Positions 8,126 through 17,786 of a stretch of DNA of 64,000 nucleotides are shown here, one piece after another; positions within the stretch are counted from its first letter, which is position 1, and each line of letters opens with the position of its first letter. Location: contig NZ_JAUYNV010000058.1 in assembly GCF_030698125.1 (NCBI RefSeq), positions 85,835 to 149,834 on the forward strand, read 5' to 3'. The translations under genes were made by a program, and so were the position numbers. This DNA is from Methyloversatilis sp. Lineage in GTDB: Bacteria > Pseudomonadota > Gammaproteobacteria > Burkholderiales > Rhodocyclaceae. A model generated the notes under the pieces. That model worked only from the letters and a program-made list of their open reading frames with translations. It searched no databases and was not told the origin of the DNA.

Positions 8126-10726
8126 TCATGACCCGAATGCGTAGTTGAGGCCGAACCACACGGCGCGCGGCGCTCCGGGGCCGACAAAAAGCGAATGCGT
8201 CCAGTCGAAGGAGTTGTAATTGAATCCTGAGGAATCCCTTGCGCCGAACGATCCGGAGGTAAATGGATTGACAGCGAGGTCAGCGGCGGTGGTGTATCGG
8301 CGGTCGAAAATGTTGTCGACCTTGCAGAACAGGGAAATATTTTTGTCTACCCGGTAATTCGCATTGAAATTGAACACAGCGAAGCCGGAAGTCCTGCCCT
8401 TGCCGACATAGCGTTTTCCAAGACCGGGGATTTGCGCGTTTCCAGTCAGGTCCGTGCCGCCTGGTTCCGATTCGTTGTTTTCGTTGCCGCGTGCAAACAC
8501 AAAGGATTGCGCCACCATCGAAAATCCAAATGTGAAATTGCTGGTGACATCCATATTCCAGCCGAGGCGGAACGAATGCTTCGGAAGCCCCGGAATGACG
8601 TCACCTGGATTGATTTCGAAGTCGTTTACCCGCCCCTGGGTACGATCCGCGGAGCTGTTCGATTGATTGACGATGGTGGCGCTGGATTCGAAGGTGGCAT
8701 TCAGGCGGCTGTAGCCGGCACGCAGCGAATGGCGACCGAATTTGCCTTTCAGATTGAGTTCGAAACCGTCGCGCTCGGTCTTGCCGAAGGTGTCGAACAC
8801 GCCGCGGTTGCGCTGGCCGAGCGACACGAACAGGATGTCGTCGGTCAGTTCGGTCCGGTAAGCCGTGGCGCTCCACGACAACTGTCCGTTCAGGCTGGTA
8901 CCTCTGAGACCGAGCTCCGTCGTCAGCGACCTGACCTGTGGCAGGAAAGGGTCGGAGGTCAGCGAGGTGGGAATGGTGCAGCCGAGATTCTTGCCGTCAT
9001 TCAGCCCGTTCGGATCTTCGAGCGTCTTGTCGCGTGCGCAACCCAATTCGATGACCGATGGCACGCGCGAACCGCGGCTTACGTTGCCATAGACGTTCAG
9101 GTCCTGCGCCGGCAGCCAGGACACGCCGAACGATGGATTCAGACTGCGGTAGCCGTAATCACCTGTAGAGCAGAGAAATCGGGTGCCAATCGCAGACAAG
9201 GTTCCGCAGACTTCTGCGCGATTGTTGAAGAAATTCGAGGTGAATTGGTAAAGCGGAATTGGTTTGTCCGACTGCAGTTCATTCTTGACACGCGAGTAAC
9301 TGAGCCGTGCGCCATAGGTGATGAACAGGTTGGGCGCCGCTGTCCAGGTGTCACTGAAGAACAGCGCCGCGGTCCGGCTCGACCCGGTCAGATTGTTTCG
9401 GACGATGTCCTGACTCAGCGCGAGCAGACCCAGATCCACCTCGCGTGAAGGGTCGAGGAACACGGTGCGTTCGGAATCGATGAAGCCGAGCCGCTGGCTC
9501 TGCCGGAAGTCGACGTCGCTCCAGTCGAAGGAAGTGCCGACGACGATCTGATGTGTTTCACTGATCTGCGTGAATTGCAGGGCGACGCCTTCCGAGCGCT
9601 GATCCGAGCGGCTGAAATTGAACAGTCCGTTCGGTGCCAACCCGGCACACCCCGGATAGGTCGGTCCGATGTTCTGATCCAGCGCGCCATTCGGTGAACC
9701 GAAACCGTCCGGGCAACTGACGCCCAGCCGGTTCGCGCTGGCGCCCTGGTCGAAGTCGTCCCACACGTCGCCACCCGTGCCCTTCTGCTTCAGGTCACGG
9801 CGATACATCTGCAGCGCGACGCTCGATGACTCGCTGATGTCGAAACGGACGCGACCGGTCAGATGATTCAGGTCGTTGATGTTCTCGTCCGGTGACGTGA
9901 ACACCGAATTCGGACTTTCACGCCACTGTTCTTCCGGGATCAGGCCGTTGCCGACCAGGGTGTTTTCGGCCTTCAGCAGGCTGAGCGTGGCTTCCGTCGA
10001 CGTGCCGCGGATGTCGATACGGCCGAAGTACTGGCGCACGCTGGTCGGCGAGTTGGTTCGCCAACCATCTTCATCGAACTTGTTGAGCGCGAAGAATCCG
10101 GCCAGCGGGCCCGAGTTGCCACCCGCGGCGAGCTGGTACTGACGTCGGCCAAACGCACCACCGAGCGCGGAAAACTCCACCTTCGGACTGGTAAAGCCCG
10201 ATTTCGTATTGACCGAGATCGCACCGCCCAGCGTGTTGTGACCGAACATCGGATTGGACCCGGGCAGGAGGTCCATGCGCAGGATCGCGATGTTGGGGAT
10301 CAGGTCCCAGTTAACGACGTCGCCGAACGCCTCGTTGATGCGCACGCCGTCGAGATAGACCGACAGGCCCTGCGGCGTGCCGATCAGCGGCGAAGCCGCA
10401 AAGCCGCGGAAATTCAGGTCCTGCTGGAACGGATTTCCGGCGTAGTCATTGACGTTGATCGACTGGAACTGCAGGTTCATCGCTTCCGTCAGCGACACCG
10501 CGCCCGACTGCTGCAACTCGTCGCCGGTGAGGCTCTGGACGTTCGACGTCGTTTGCTGCTCGTCGAGCACCACCCCCGGCAGCGGCGTGATCACGCGCGG
10601 TGCGCGGATTTCGACCGTCGGCAGTTCCTTGACCGGCTCTTCCTGCGCACAGACGACGGCACTCGCGCTCAGCAGGGCGAGCGCGGCCGGGGTCAGGCGA
10701 AATGTCAGGGGATGCGAGGGTTTCAT
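8126..10726 (-). CDS. TonB-dependent outer-membrane receptor
   Basis: An 866-residue receptor. The signal peptide ends around VVCA. A short TonB-box-like segment (PTVEIRAPRV) is followed by the plug domain (SLTGDELQQSGAVSLTEAMN ... GLSVYLDGVRINEAFGDVVNWDLIP ... MFGHNTLGGAISVNTKSG). A long 22-strand-type barrel follows, with the conserved region NISLFCKVDNIFDRRY and a C-terminal aromatic-rich strand (AVWFGLNYAFGS). It imports a large or scarce ligand (siderophore, cobalamin, metal complex or similar) using TonB energy; the ligand cannot be read from sequence. The proximity to pqq genes is noted but not proof of a link. Confidence 0.9.
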   Translation of the reverse strand: MKPSHPLTFRLTPAALALLSASAVVCAQEEPVKELPTVEIRAPRVITPLPGVVLDEQQTTSNVQSLTGDELQQSGAVSLTEAMNLQFQSINVNDYAGNPFQQDLNFRGFAASPLIGTPQGLSVYLDGVRINEAFGDVVNWDLIPNIAILRMDLLPGSNPMFGHNTLGGAISVNTKSGFTSPKVEFSALGGAFGRRQYQLAAGGNSGPLAGFFALNKFDEDGWRTNSPTSVRQYFGRIDIRGTSTEATLSLLKAENTLVGNGLIPEEQWRESPNSVFTSPDENINDLNHLTGRVRFDISESSSVALQMYRRDLKQKGTGGDVWDDFDQGASANRLGVSCPDGFGSPNGALDQNIGPTYPGCAGLAPNGLFNFSRSDQRSEGVALQFTQISETHQIVVGTSFDWSDVDFRQSQRLGFIDSERTVFLDPSREVDLGLLALSQDIVRNNLTGSSRTAALFFSDTWTAAPNLFITYGARLSYSRVKNELQSDKPIPLYQFTSNFFNNRAEVCGTLSAIGTRFLCSTGDYGYRSLNPSFGVSWLPAQDLNVYGNVSRGSRVPSVIELGCARDKTLEDPNGLNDGKNLGCTIPTSLTSDPFLPQVRSLTTELGLRGTSLNGQLSWSATAYRTELTDDILFVSLGQRNRGVFDTFGKTERDGFELNLKGKFGRHSLRAGYSRLNATFESSATIVNQSNSSADRTQGRVNDFEINPGDVIPGLPKHSFRLGWNMDVTSNFTFGFSMVAQSFVFARGNENNESEPGGTDLTGNAQIPGLGKRYVGKGRTSGFAVFNFNANYRVDKNISLFCKVDNIFDRRYTTAADLAVNPFTSGSFGARDSSGFNYNSFDWTHSLFVGPGAPRAVWFGLNYAFGS

Positions 10727-10809
10727 CGGGAAACGTGTAGGACGGCTCCCTACACGATCGATAGCTGTTTATTTCCCTCGCTTCTACCGACTGTTCCGAC
10801 GTGACCACA

Positions 10810-10896
10810 GGGAAGATGTCCCGATATTTTCATATCGGGAAAATATCCCTTTTAATTATTGCGCTATGTAAAAATCAGTGATTGCGCTAAGTAAAA
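10810..10896. promoter_or_regulatory. operator-like repeats upstream of the TonB receptor
   Basis: Within the 362-base gap between the receptor and tex, an AT-rich stretch holds ordered repeats. Two GGGA-N5-TCCC dyads lie at 10810-10822 and 10837-10849. A perfect palindrome, CCCGATAT-TTTC-ATATCGGG, spans 10820-10839. A near-perfect 16-base direct repeat (ATTGCGCTATGTAAAA and ATTGCGCTAAGTAAAA) starts at 10858 and 10881. The block sits 84-170 bases ahead of the receptor start. It is probably a regulator binding region, factor unknown. I see no gene in the rest of 10727-11088. Confidence 0.5.
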
Positions 10897-11088
10897 CGCA
10901 ATGGAATAAGTGGCTTGGCTGATCGCGTTGATGGGCTGCAAACCCCGGTGAGACCTCGCGCTTCGCAACGATCGGGCAGGCGGAAATGTGCAGATGGGCG
11001 GGTGCGTTTATTCTTCAATGCACCACACCGCAATCCGGGTCCGAAAGGGATGTTGCCTGTCGTCGACGGGCACTGCTCCCGCGCCGGG

Positions 11089-13416
11089 TCAGCGCTTGCT
11101 GGCCTTCGCGAAAGCGGCCGCCAGTGCATTGTTGGCCGCCGGGGCATCCTGCCCGCGCTCGCTGCGTCGTGCGTCGGCCTGCCGGGCCGGCGGACGCGCG
11201 TCCTTCGTGGCCGGCTTGCGCGCCACCTCGTCGCCCAGGCGCATGGTCAGCGCGATGCGCTTGCGCGCGAGGTCGACCTCGACCACCTTCACCTTGACGA
11301 TGTCGCCGGCCTTCACCACCTCGGCCGGGTCCTTCACGTAGCGGTTGGCGATGGCCGACACGTGCACCAGGCCGTCCTGATGCACGCCGATGTCGACGAA
11401 GGCACCGAAGTTGGTCACGTTGGTCACCACGCCTTCGAGCAGCATGCCGGGTTCGAGGTCCTTCAGCTGTTCGATGCCGTCGCGGAAGGTCGCCGCGCGG
11501 AATTCCGGACGCGGATCGCGGCCGGGCTTTTCCAGCTCGCGCAGGATGTCCTGCACCGTGGGCAGGCCGAAGCGTTCGTCGGCGTACTTCTGCGCCGACA
11601 GCGCCTTGACGGTCTCCGCATCGCCGATCAGTTCGCGCGCCTTCTTCTTCACGTCGGCCAGGATGCGCTCGACCACCGGATAGGCTTCCGGGTGCACCGC
11701 CGAGGCGTCGAGCGGGTTGTCGCCGTTCATGATGCGCAGGAAGCCGGCGCACTGCTCGAAGGTCTTGTCGCCGAGCCGCGGCACCGACAGCAGTGCCTTG
11801 CGCGACGGGAACGCACCGTTGGCGTCGCGATGCGCCACGATGTTCTGCGCCAATGTGGCGTTCAGTCCCGATATGCGCGCCAGCAGCGGCACGGATGCGG
11901 TATTCACATCGACGCCGACCGCATTCACGCAGTCTTCGACCACGGCGTCGAGCGAACGGGCGAGCCGGGTCTGACTGACATCGTGCTGGTACTGGCCGAC
12001 GCCGATCGCCTTCGGGTCGATCTTCACCAGTTCGGCCAGCGGATCCTGCAGCCGGCGGGCGATCGACACGGCGCCGCGCAGGCTCACGTCCAGCCCCGGA
12101 AACTCTTTCGCGGCCAGTTCGGACGCCGAATACACCGACGCGCCCGCTTCCGACACGACGATCTTCGTCATTGCGAGTTCGGACTTCAACTTCATCAGGT
12201 CGGCCGCCAGCTTGTCGGTTTCCCGGCTCGCCGTGCCATTGCCGATGGCGATCAACTGCACGCCGTGCTTCGCGGCGAGGCCGGACAGCACGTGCAGCGA
12301 GCCGTCCCAGTCGCGGCGTGGCTCGTGCGGGTAGATGGTCGCGGTATCGACCAGCTTGCCGGTGGCGTCCACCACCGCCACCTTCACGCCGGTGCGGATG
12401 CCGGGGTCCAGCCCCATCGTCACACGCGGTCCGGCCGGCGCGGCGAGCAGCAGGTCCTTCAGGTTCTTGGCGAACACGCGGATCGCTTCCAGTTCGGCGC
12501 GCGCGCGCAACTCGTTCATCAGATCGAGCTCGACATGCACAGACAGCTTCACGTTCCAGGTCCAGCGGGCCGTTTCGACCAGCCAGCGGTCGGCCGCGCG
12601 ACCGTTGTCGCGGATGCCGGCATGCACCATCACGCGCCGCTCGCACGGGTTCGGCTCGGCGCTGCGCGCGCCGTCTTCCGGGTCGGTATCGAGCGCCAGC
12701 TTCACCCGCAGCACGTCTTCGTTGCGGCCGCGGAACAGCGCCAGCGCGCGGTGCGACGGAATGTCGGCCAGTTTTTCGCGGTAGGCGAAGTAGTCGCGGA
12801 ACTTGGCCGCTTCGGCGTCGGTGTCCTTGCCGTCGGCCACCGCCGCGACCACCACGCCGTGTTCGGCCACGTGGCTGCGCAGCGCGCCGACCAGTTCGGC
12901 GCTTTCGGCGAAGCGTTCCATCAGGATCTGGCGCGCGCCGTCGAGCACCGCCTTGGTGTCGGCGAAACCTGCTTCGACGTTCAGGTAAGCCGCGGCTTCG
13001 GCCTCCGGCGTCAGCGTCGGATCGGCCAGCAGCGCGTCGGCCAGCGGTTCGATGCCCGCTTCGCGCGCGATCTGCGCCTTGGTGCGGCGCTTCTGCTTGT
13101 ATGGCAGGTAGAGGTCTTCCAGCCGCTGCTTGGTGTCGGCGTTCTCGACCTCGCCGCGCAGCGCCGGGGTGAGCTTGCCCTGTTCGTCGATGCTGGCGAT
13201 CACGGCGGCGCGCCGCTCTTCCAGTTCGCGCATGTATACAAGGCGTTCTTCGAGCAGGCGCAACTGCGTGTCGTCCAGCCCGCCGGTCACTTCCTTGCGG
13301 TAGCGCGAAATGAAGGGCACGGAGGCGCCTTCGTCCAGCAGGGCGACGGCGGCATTGACCTGTTGCGGGCGCGCGCCCAGTTCGGCGGCGAGGCGTTGTT
13401 CGATCGGAGGGAGCAT
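11089..13416 (-). CDS. tex: Tex family transcription accessory protein
   Basis: A 775-residue RNA-binding protein of the Tex/Spt6-like family. The N-terminal Tex region ([34 protein letters not shown]) is highly typical. It is followed by the YqgF-like nuclease fold ([17 protein letters not shown]), a helix-hairpin-helix segment ([18 protein letters not shown]) and a C-terminal S1 domain ([34 protein letters not shown]). The tail is basic and low complexity. Family members act in the cytoplasm in transcription or RNA processing and are required for full toxin or virulence gene expression in several genera. It is a single-gene unit here. Confidence 0.93.
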   Translation of the reverse strand: MLPPIEQRLAAELGARPQQVNAAVALLDEGASVPFISRYRKEVTGGLDDTQLRLLEERLVYMRELEERRAAVIASIDEQGKLTPALRGEVENADTKQRLEDLYLPYKQKRRTKAQIAREAGIEPLADALLADPTLTPEAEAAAYLNVEAGFADTKAVLDGARQILMERFAESAELVGALRSHVAEHGVVVAAVADGKDTDAEAAKFRDYFAYREKLADIPSHRALALFRGRNEDVLRVKLALDTDPEDGARSAEPNPCERRVMVHAGIRDNGRAADRWLVETARWTWNVKLSVHVELDLMNELRARAELEAIRVFAKNLKDLLLAAPAGPRVTMGLDPGIRTGVKVAVVDATGKLVDTATIYPHEPRRDWDGSLHVLSGLAAKHGVQLIAIGNGTASRETDKLAADLMKLKSELAMTKIVVSEAGASVYSASELAAKEFPGLDVSLRGAVSIARRLQDPLAELVKIDPKAIGVGQYQHDVSQTRLARSLDAVVEDCVNAVGVDVNTASVPLLARISGLNATLAQNIVAHRDANGAFPSRKALLSVPRLGDKTFEQCAGFLRIMNGDNPLDASAVHPEAYPVVERILADVKKKARELIGDAETVKALSAQKYADERFGLPTVQDILRELEKPGRDPRPEFRAATFRDGIEQLKDLEPGMLLEGVVTNVTNFGAFVDIGVHQDGLVHVSAIANRYVKDPAEVVKAGDIVKVKVVEVDLARKRIALTMRLGDEVARKPATKDARPPARQADARRSERGQDAPAANNALAAAFAKASKR

Positions 13417-13531
13417 GGGCGACGGGCAGGGGCAGCGTGGAAGGCGCGAACCCTACCCAAGCGCGCCCTGCGCCGCAAGCGTTGAACCTCCTGCCACAAC
13501 GGGGCGACTCTTGTTCACCCCGTCCGTCGTA

Positions 13532-14131
13532 TCAGCTTGCAGCGCGGTGAGCGCGCCGTGCCGCCCAGCCGATCAGGCCCAGTCCGCCCAGCAGCATTGC
13601 CCAGGTTTCGGGTTCCGGAACCGGCGCGAGGAAGCCACGGATTTCGCCGCCCGGGAATTCCGAACTGTGCAGGTTCAGGTAGGCCTTGCCGTCGTTGAGG
13701 CCGGCCAGCAGCACGCTGTAGGCGCTGTCTGCTGTGCCGCCGTTCGCGGTGATGAAGGCGGGGTTGTAGCTCGTTGCCAGCTTCATGTCGAAGGTTTCCA
13801 TGTAGCTGCCGGACGTCACGCCAGCCGGAAACCCCGGAAACGTGGGCGTCGGGGTCGCAACGCCTGCGGTGCCTTCGCTGGCGAGCGCCGTACAGCAATG
13901 GATGTGCGCCACGGTCAGCGTGCCGAGCAATCCGCTGAAGCTGGCGTCGATGGTCATCGTCCGCAGATCGAGATCCAGTGTCAGCGTAACGCGGCCGGCT
14001 CCCGGCGACTCGTTGGGGGGCGCCTCGGCCGGGCCGCTGAGCGTGGCGAAGTATTCGACCTCCTGGGCAAAGGCTGGCGATGCAAGGCTGGTGGCGGCAA
14101 GCAGCACGGCAACAACGCGAATCCTGTTCAT
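13532..14131 (-). CDS. CHRD-domain PEP-CTERM protein
   Basis: A 199-residue exported protein. The signal peptide ends at SPAFA. A CHRD domain follows (YFATLSGPAEAPPNESPGAG ... VAHIHCC ... NLHSSEFPGGEIRGFLAPVP), including the HIH and NLHS..FPGGEIRG signatures. The C-terminus is a PEP-CTERM signal (VPEPETWAMLLGGLGLIGW, then basic residues). I set the start at the ATG (complement of 14129-14131), preceded by GGAGG; the open frame continues far upstream antisense to the helicase, which is not coding. CHRD proteins are extracellular and of uncertain role; the PEP-CTERM tail suggests surface or matrix sorting. Confidence 0.85.
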   Translation of the reverse strand: MNRIRVVAVLLAATSLASPAFAQEVEYFATLSGPAEAPPNESPGAGRVTLTLDLDLRTMTIDASFSGLLGTLTVAHIHCCTALASEGTAGVATPTPTFPGFPAGVTSGSYMETFDMKLATSYNPAFITANGGTADSAYSVLLAGLNDGKAYLNLHSSEFPGGEIRGFLAPVPEPETWAMLLGGLGLIGWAARRAHRAAS

Positions 14132-14341
14132 GGGTCTGACCTCCGGAAGGGGTGAAACGACAGAAGACGGTCTGAACGGACCCAGGGGCCGACAGGCCAC
14201 AATGACTCCGATCCTTACTGGATAGTGCAAAAAGCTTACGTGCGACAGCAGTATCTGGATGCAGTCCTGCACCCGGAGGGCGGGATAACCGGGATAACAT
14301 CGGCTTGCCCTGTATCCAGCGTCACCCGACGCGATCTCCCC

Positions 14342-16348
14342 ATGCTGTCCGACATGAACGCACCGCAACGCGAGGCGGTGAAATACCTCGACGGTCCGTT
14401 GCTGGTGCTCGCCGGCGCCGGCTCCGGCAAGACGCGCGTCATCACGCGCAAGATCGGCTATCTGGTGAATGAATGCGGCATCGAGCCGCGCCACATCGCG
14501 GCCATCACCTTCACCAACAAGGCGGCAAAGGAAATGCAGGAGCGCGCGTCGCATCTGCTCGACGGCCGCGCCGCCCGGCAACTCAACATATCGACCTTCC
14601 ATGCGCTGGGCGTCAAGCTGCTGCGCATCGAAGCGAAGGCGGCCGGACTGAAGCCGACGTTTTCCATCCTGGACGCGTCCGACGCGCTGTCGGTCGTGCA
14701 GGACATATCGAAGGAATCCGACAAGGCGCGCCTGCGTGCGCTGGTGTCGCGCATGTCCGGCTGGAAGAACGCGCTGCTGACCCCCGCGGCCGTTGCGCCG
14801 CTCGTCACCAACGAAGCCGAAGCGATCACGCTGCGCGTCTATGAAGAGTATGAACGCACGCTGCGCGCGTATCAGGCGGTCGATTTCGACGACCTGATCG
14901 GTCTGCCCGCGCGCCTGCTCGAAACTGACCCCGACCTGCTGGCGCGCTGGCAGTCGCGGCTGCGCTACCTGCTGATCGACGAATACCAGGACACCAACCG
15001 CTGCCAGTACCAGATCGTGAAGCTGCTGGCCGGCAGCCGTGGCGCATTCACCGCGGTCGGCGACGACGATCAGGCCATCTACGCCTGGCGCGGCGCCGAC
15101 GTGGAAAACCTGCGCACGCTGCAGACCGATTACCCGAAGCTCAAGGTGATCAAGCTGGAACAGAACTACCGTTCGATGCAGCGCATCCTCGCCGCGGCGA
15201 ACACGCTCATTTCCAGCAACCAGAAGCTGTTCGAGAAGAAGCTGTGGTCCGACATGGGGCGTGGCGACCCGATCACGCTGATGGTGGCGCGCGACGCCGA
15301 GCACGAAGCCGAATGCATCGCCATGCGCATCGCCGCGCACAAGTTCGAACACCGCGGCAAGTTCGGTGACTACGCGGTGCTGTACCGCGGCAACCATCAG
15401 GCGCGCGTGATCGAAACCGCGCTGCGCGAACAGAAGATTCCGTATCTGGTCAGCGGCGGCCAGTCCTTCTTCGATCGCGCCGAGATCAAGGACGTGATGG
15501 CCTATCTGCGGCTGGTCGCCAACAGCGACGACGACCCGGCCTTCATCCGTGCGGTGACCACGCCGCGCCGCGGCATCGGTGGCACCAGTCTCGAAACGCT
15601 CGGCACCTATGCCGGCGAGCGTCACATCAGCCTGTTCGCCGCGCTGTTCGAAACCGGCGCCGAACATGCGCTGCCGGCGCGCGCACTCACGCCGCTGCGC
15701 GAATTCGGCGACTTCATCAACCGGCTCGAATGGCGCGCCCGCACCGAAGCACCGCGCCTGTTGCTCGAAGACCTGCTGCGCGGCATCGGCTACGAAACCT
15801 GGCTGTTCGAACAGTTCGAACCGAAGGAGGCGGAAACGCGCTGGAACAACGTGCGTGACTTCGTCGACTGGATGGGGCGCAAGGGCGAGGAAGACGGCAA
15901 GACGCTGCTCGAACTGACGCAGACCGTCGCGCTGATCACGATGCTCGACAAGCGGGACGACGACGAGGCGCGCGACGCGGTGCAGCTGTCCACGCTGCAT
16001 GCTTCGAAGGGACTTGAATACCCGCACGTGTTCCTGGTCGGGCTGGAGGAGGGCATCCTGCCGCACCGCGAATCGATCGAAGAAGGACGCATCGAGGAAG
16101 AGCGCCGGCTGATGTATGTCGGCATCACGCGGGCACGGCGCACGCTGACGCTGAGCTATTGCGAGCGGCGGCGCAGCGGGCGCGAATCGCGCGACTGCGA
16201 GCCGTCGCGCTTCATCGCCGAAATGGGCGAGGACGTGCAGCGCCCGAACACCGACGCCGCGCCCAAAGCCGAACAGCGCGCCGCCAACGTGGCGCGGCTG
16301 GAATCGCTGAAGGCTTTGCTGGGCGGCACGCCGACGCCCAAAGCATAG
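14342..16348 (+). CDS. rep: Rep-type ATP-dependent DNA helicase (UvrD/REP)
   Basis: A 668-residue superfamily 1A helicase. Walker A AGAGSGKT is at residues 24-31. Motif Ia (ITFTNKAAKEM), motif II (LLIDEYQDTNRCQY), motif III (AVGDDDQAIYAWRGA), motif IV (LEQNYRS) and motifs V/VI (LSTLHASKGLEYPHVFLVGLEEG ... EEERRLMYVGITRAR) are all present. It unwinds DNA 3'-5' and helps restart stalled forks. Length and the DDDQ form of motif III favour Rep over UvrD. I preferred the ATG at 14342 to an upstream one at 14225 because the Rep homology begins there (LNAPQREAV type start). A terminator follows. Confidence 0.93.
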   Translation: MLSDMNAPQREAVKYLDGPLLVLAGAGSGKTRVITRKIGYLVNECGIEPRHIAAITFTNKAAKEMQERASHLLDGRAARQLNISTFHALGVKLLRIEAKAAGLKPTFSILDASDALSVVQDISKESDKARLRALVSRMSGWKNALLTPAAVAPLVTNEAEAITLRVYEEYERTLRAYQAVDFDDLIGLPARLLETDPDLLARWQSRLRYLLIDEYQDTNRCQYQIVKLLAGSRGAFTAVGDDDQAIYAWRGADVENLRTLQTDYPKLKVIKLEQNYRSMQRILAAANTLISSNQKLFEKKLWSDMGRGDPITLMVARDAEHEAECIAMRIAAHKFEHRGKFGDYAVLYRGNHQARVIETALREQKIPYLVSGGQSFFDRAEIKDVMAYLRLVANSDDDPAFIRAVTTPRRGIGGTSLETLGTYAGERHISLFAALFETGAEHALPARALTPLREFGDFINRLEWRARTEAPRLLLEDLLRGIGYETWLFEQFEPKEAETRWNNVRDFVDWMGRKGEEDGKTLLELTQTVALITMLDKRDDDEARDAVQLSTLHASKGLEYPHVFLVGLEEGILPHRESIEEGRIEEERRLMYVGITRARRTLTLSYCERRRSGRESRDCEPSRFIAEMGEDVQRPNTDAAPKAEQRAANVARLESLKALLGGTPTPKA

Positions 16349-16390
16349 GTGGGTGCGAGTGCACGGCGCGCCGGCACCCTGCGGACATAA

Positions 16391-16419
16391 AAAAGCCCGC
16401 CGGGTCGCGGCGGGCTTTT
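16391..16419. terminator. rho-independent terminator
   Basis: A 12-base perfect stem AAAAGCCCGCCG / CGGCGGGCTTTT with a 5-base loop. It lies between the convergent rep and cytochrome c genes and has A/T tracts on both sides, so it can serve both. Confidence 0.92.
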
Positions 16420-16435
16420 CCGGAAGCGGGTCGGC

Positions 16436-17323
16436 TTATTTGACGGCGGCCACCATCACTTCGACGGCTGCCTTGACCTCGGCATCCTTCAGCGTCACGT
16501 TGCCACCCTTGGCCGGCATCGCGCCCTTGCCCTTGATCGCGTTGGCCACCATCGAATCAAGTCCGGTCGCGAGGCGCGCCGACCACTGGCCCTTGTCGCC
16601 GAACTTCGGCGCACCGGCCACGCCCATCGCGTGGCAGGCGGCGCAGGCCTTGTTGTACACCGCCTGGCCGTCGATGCCGGCGGCGGCCGGAGCAGCGGCG
16701 GGCGCTGCTGCAGCAACCGGTGCGTCGTCATAGGCTGCGGCAGCGATCGCCGGTACTTCCATCGGCATCGGGGCGGGCGCTGCAGCAGCGGGTTCAGGCG
16801 CCGGTGCGGCGGCGGCCGGCGCCGCATCTTCCATCGCGGGCTCAGCAAACTTTCCGCCCGACTCGTTCGCCATGTAGGCCACCGCGCGGGTGATTTCAGC
16901 TTCGGTCAGCGCGGCGTTGCCGCCCTTGGCCGGCATCGCGCCCTTGCCATTCACCGCCGAATGCACCAGCGCTTCCAGGCCGGTCGCGATGCGGCTGGCC
17001 CAGCCGGCGCTGTCGCCCAGCTTCGGCGCGCCAGCGGCGCCGGCGTCATGACAGGCCGCACAGGCTGCCTTGTACACCTGCACACCGGTCTTCGGACCTG
17101 CTGCGGCTGAATCCGCTTCACCGAGTTCGACCCGCGCGACCGGCTGGATACCTGCGACGATGATTTCGGGGTTGGCCGTGTCAAGACCCTTGTAGCCCGA
17201 CAGCACGAACTGGGCGACCAGCACTGCAACGCCCACAAACACCACAAACGACAGTACAACGACCGCCGCCAGCTGCTGCGGCGTCTTGATGAAAGACTCG
17301 TGTTCCTCGTGCGCGTCCGACAT
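16436..17323 (-). CDS. membrane-anchored dihaem cytochrome c5-type protein
   Basis: A 295-residue protein. An N-terminal transmembrane helix (residues about 18-42, LAAVVVLSFVVFVGVAVLVAQFV) anchors it. Two class I cytochrome c domains follow, each with CAACH: CAACHDAGAAGAPKLGD and CAACHAMGVAGAPKFGD. Methionine ligands lie in the matching KGAMPAKGGN segments. An Ala/Pro-rich linker of about 60 residues joins the domains. The two domains are internal duplicates. It is likely a periplasmic electron carrier of the c5 type, feeding a terminal oxidase. I chose the ATG at 17323 over an upstream one that lacks support. Confidence 0.9.
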   Translation of the reverse strand: MSDAHEEHESFIKTPQQLAAVVVLSFVVFVGVAVLVAQFVLSGYKGLDTANPEIIVAGIQPVARVELGEADSAAAGPKTGVQVYKAACAACHDAGAAGAPKLGDSAGWASRIATGLEALVHSAVNGKGAMPAKGGNAALTEAEITRAVAYMANESGGKFAEPAMEDAAPAAAAPAPEPAAAAPAPMPMEVPAIAAAAYDDAPVAAAAPAAAPAAAGIDGQAVYNKACAACHAMGVAGAPKFGDKGQWSARLATGLDSMVANAIKGKGAMPAKGGNVTLKDAEVKAAVEVMVAAVK

Positions 17324-17512
17324 GGTGTGCGTTCCTTTGAAGACCTTGTGACAGGTGAAAACAAAACGCGCCATTATAGCGGCAGCGAGCGGCTTTCGCC
17401 TCACCTGCAACAGCACGCCATGGACGCCTCCGGGCAAAGCCGTTATCCTTCGCATCGTTCTGATCGTGTTTCCCGGTCAGTCCCCGGGGCTCTCCGCCCT
17501 CGATACACCCTA

Positions 17513-17589
17513 GCGCCCGTAGCTCAGCTGGATAGAGTACTGCCCTCCGAAGGCAGGGGTCGTGCGTTCGAATCGCGCCGGGCGCGCCA
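17513..17589 (+). tRNA. tRNA-Arg (anticodon CCG)
   Basis: A full cloverleaf of 77 nucleotides. The acceptor stem GCGCCCG pairs with CGGGCGC. The anticodon stem CTGCC/GGCAG encloses the loop CTCCGAA, giving anticodon CCG. The T-loop is TTCGAAT. The CCA end is encoded. It reads CGG arginine codons, which are common in this GC-rich genome. Confidence 0.97.
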
Positions 17590-17786
17590 GACACTGAACG
17601 GGTCGGTCTTCACAGTCCGGCCCGTTTTCATTTTCTGCTTCGCCAGTTCCATGGCGAGCAATTCCCGCTGCTCCCGAACGGCCCGCGTCTTTGCTCGGGC
17701 CGCTGCGCGCCTGCTCCAAGATGGGCTTCCGGTATCGCCACCCGGCGATCGATAATCCGCAGTCTGCCGGTTCATCGCTCAAGTCC

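Noticed and set aside
10915..13485. Plus-strand frame of 856 codons opposite tex
   Set aside because: Arg/His/Val-rich translation without domain signs; the minus strand encodes a full Tex protein. It is a shadow of strong codon bias.
13532..16066. Long minus-strand frame of 844 codons covering the CHRD gene and the rep helicase
   Set aside because: Only the last 199 codons (from 14131 down) are real, with signal peptide and PEP-CTERM tail. The rest is antisense to rep and has His/Gln/Val-rich composition typical of a GC-rich shadow frame.
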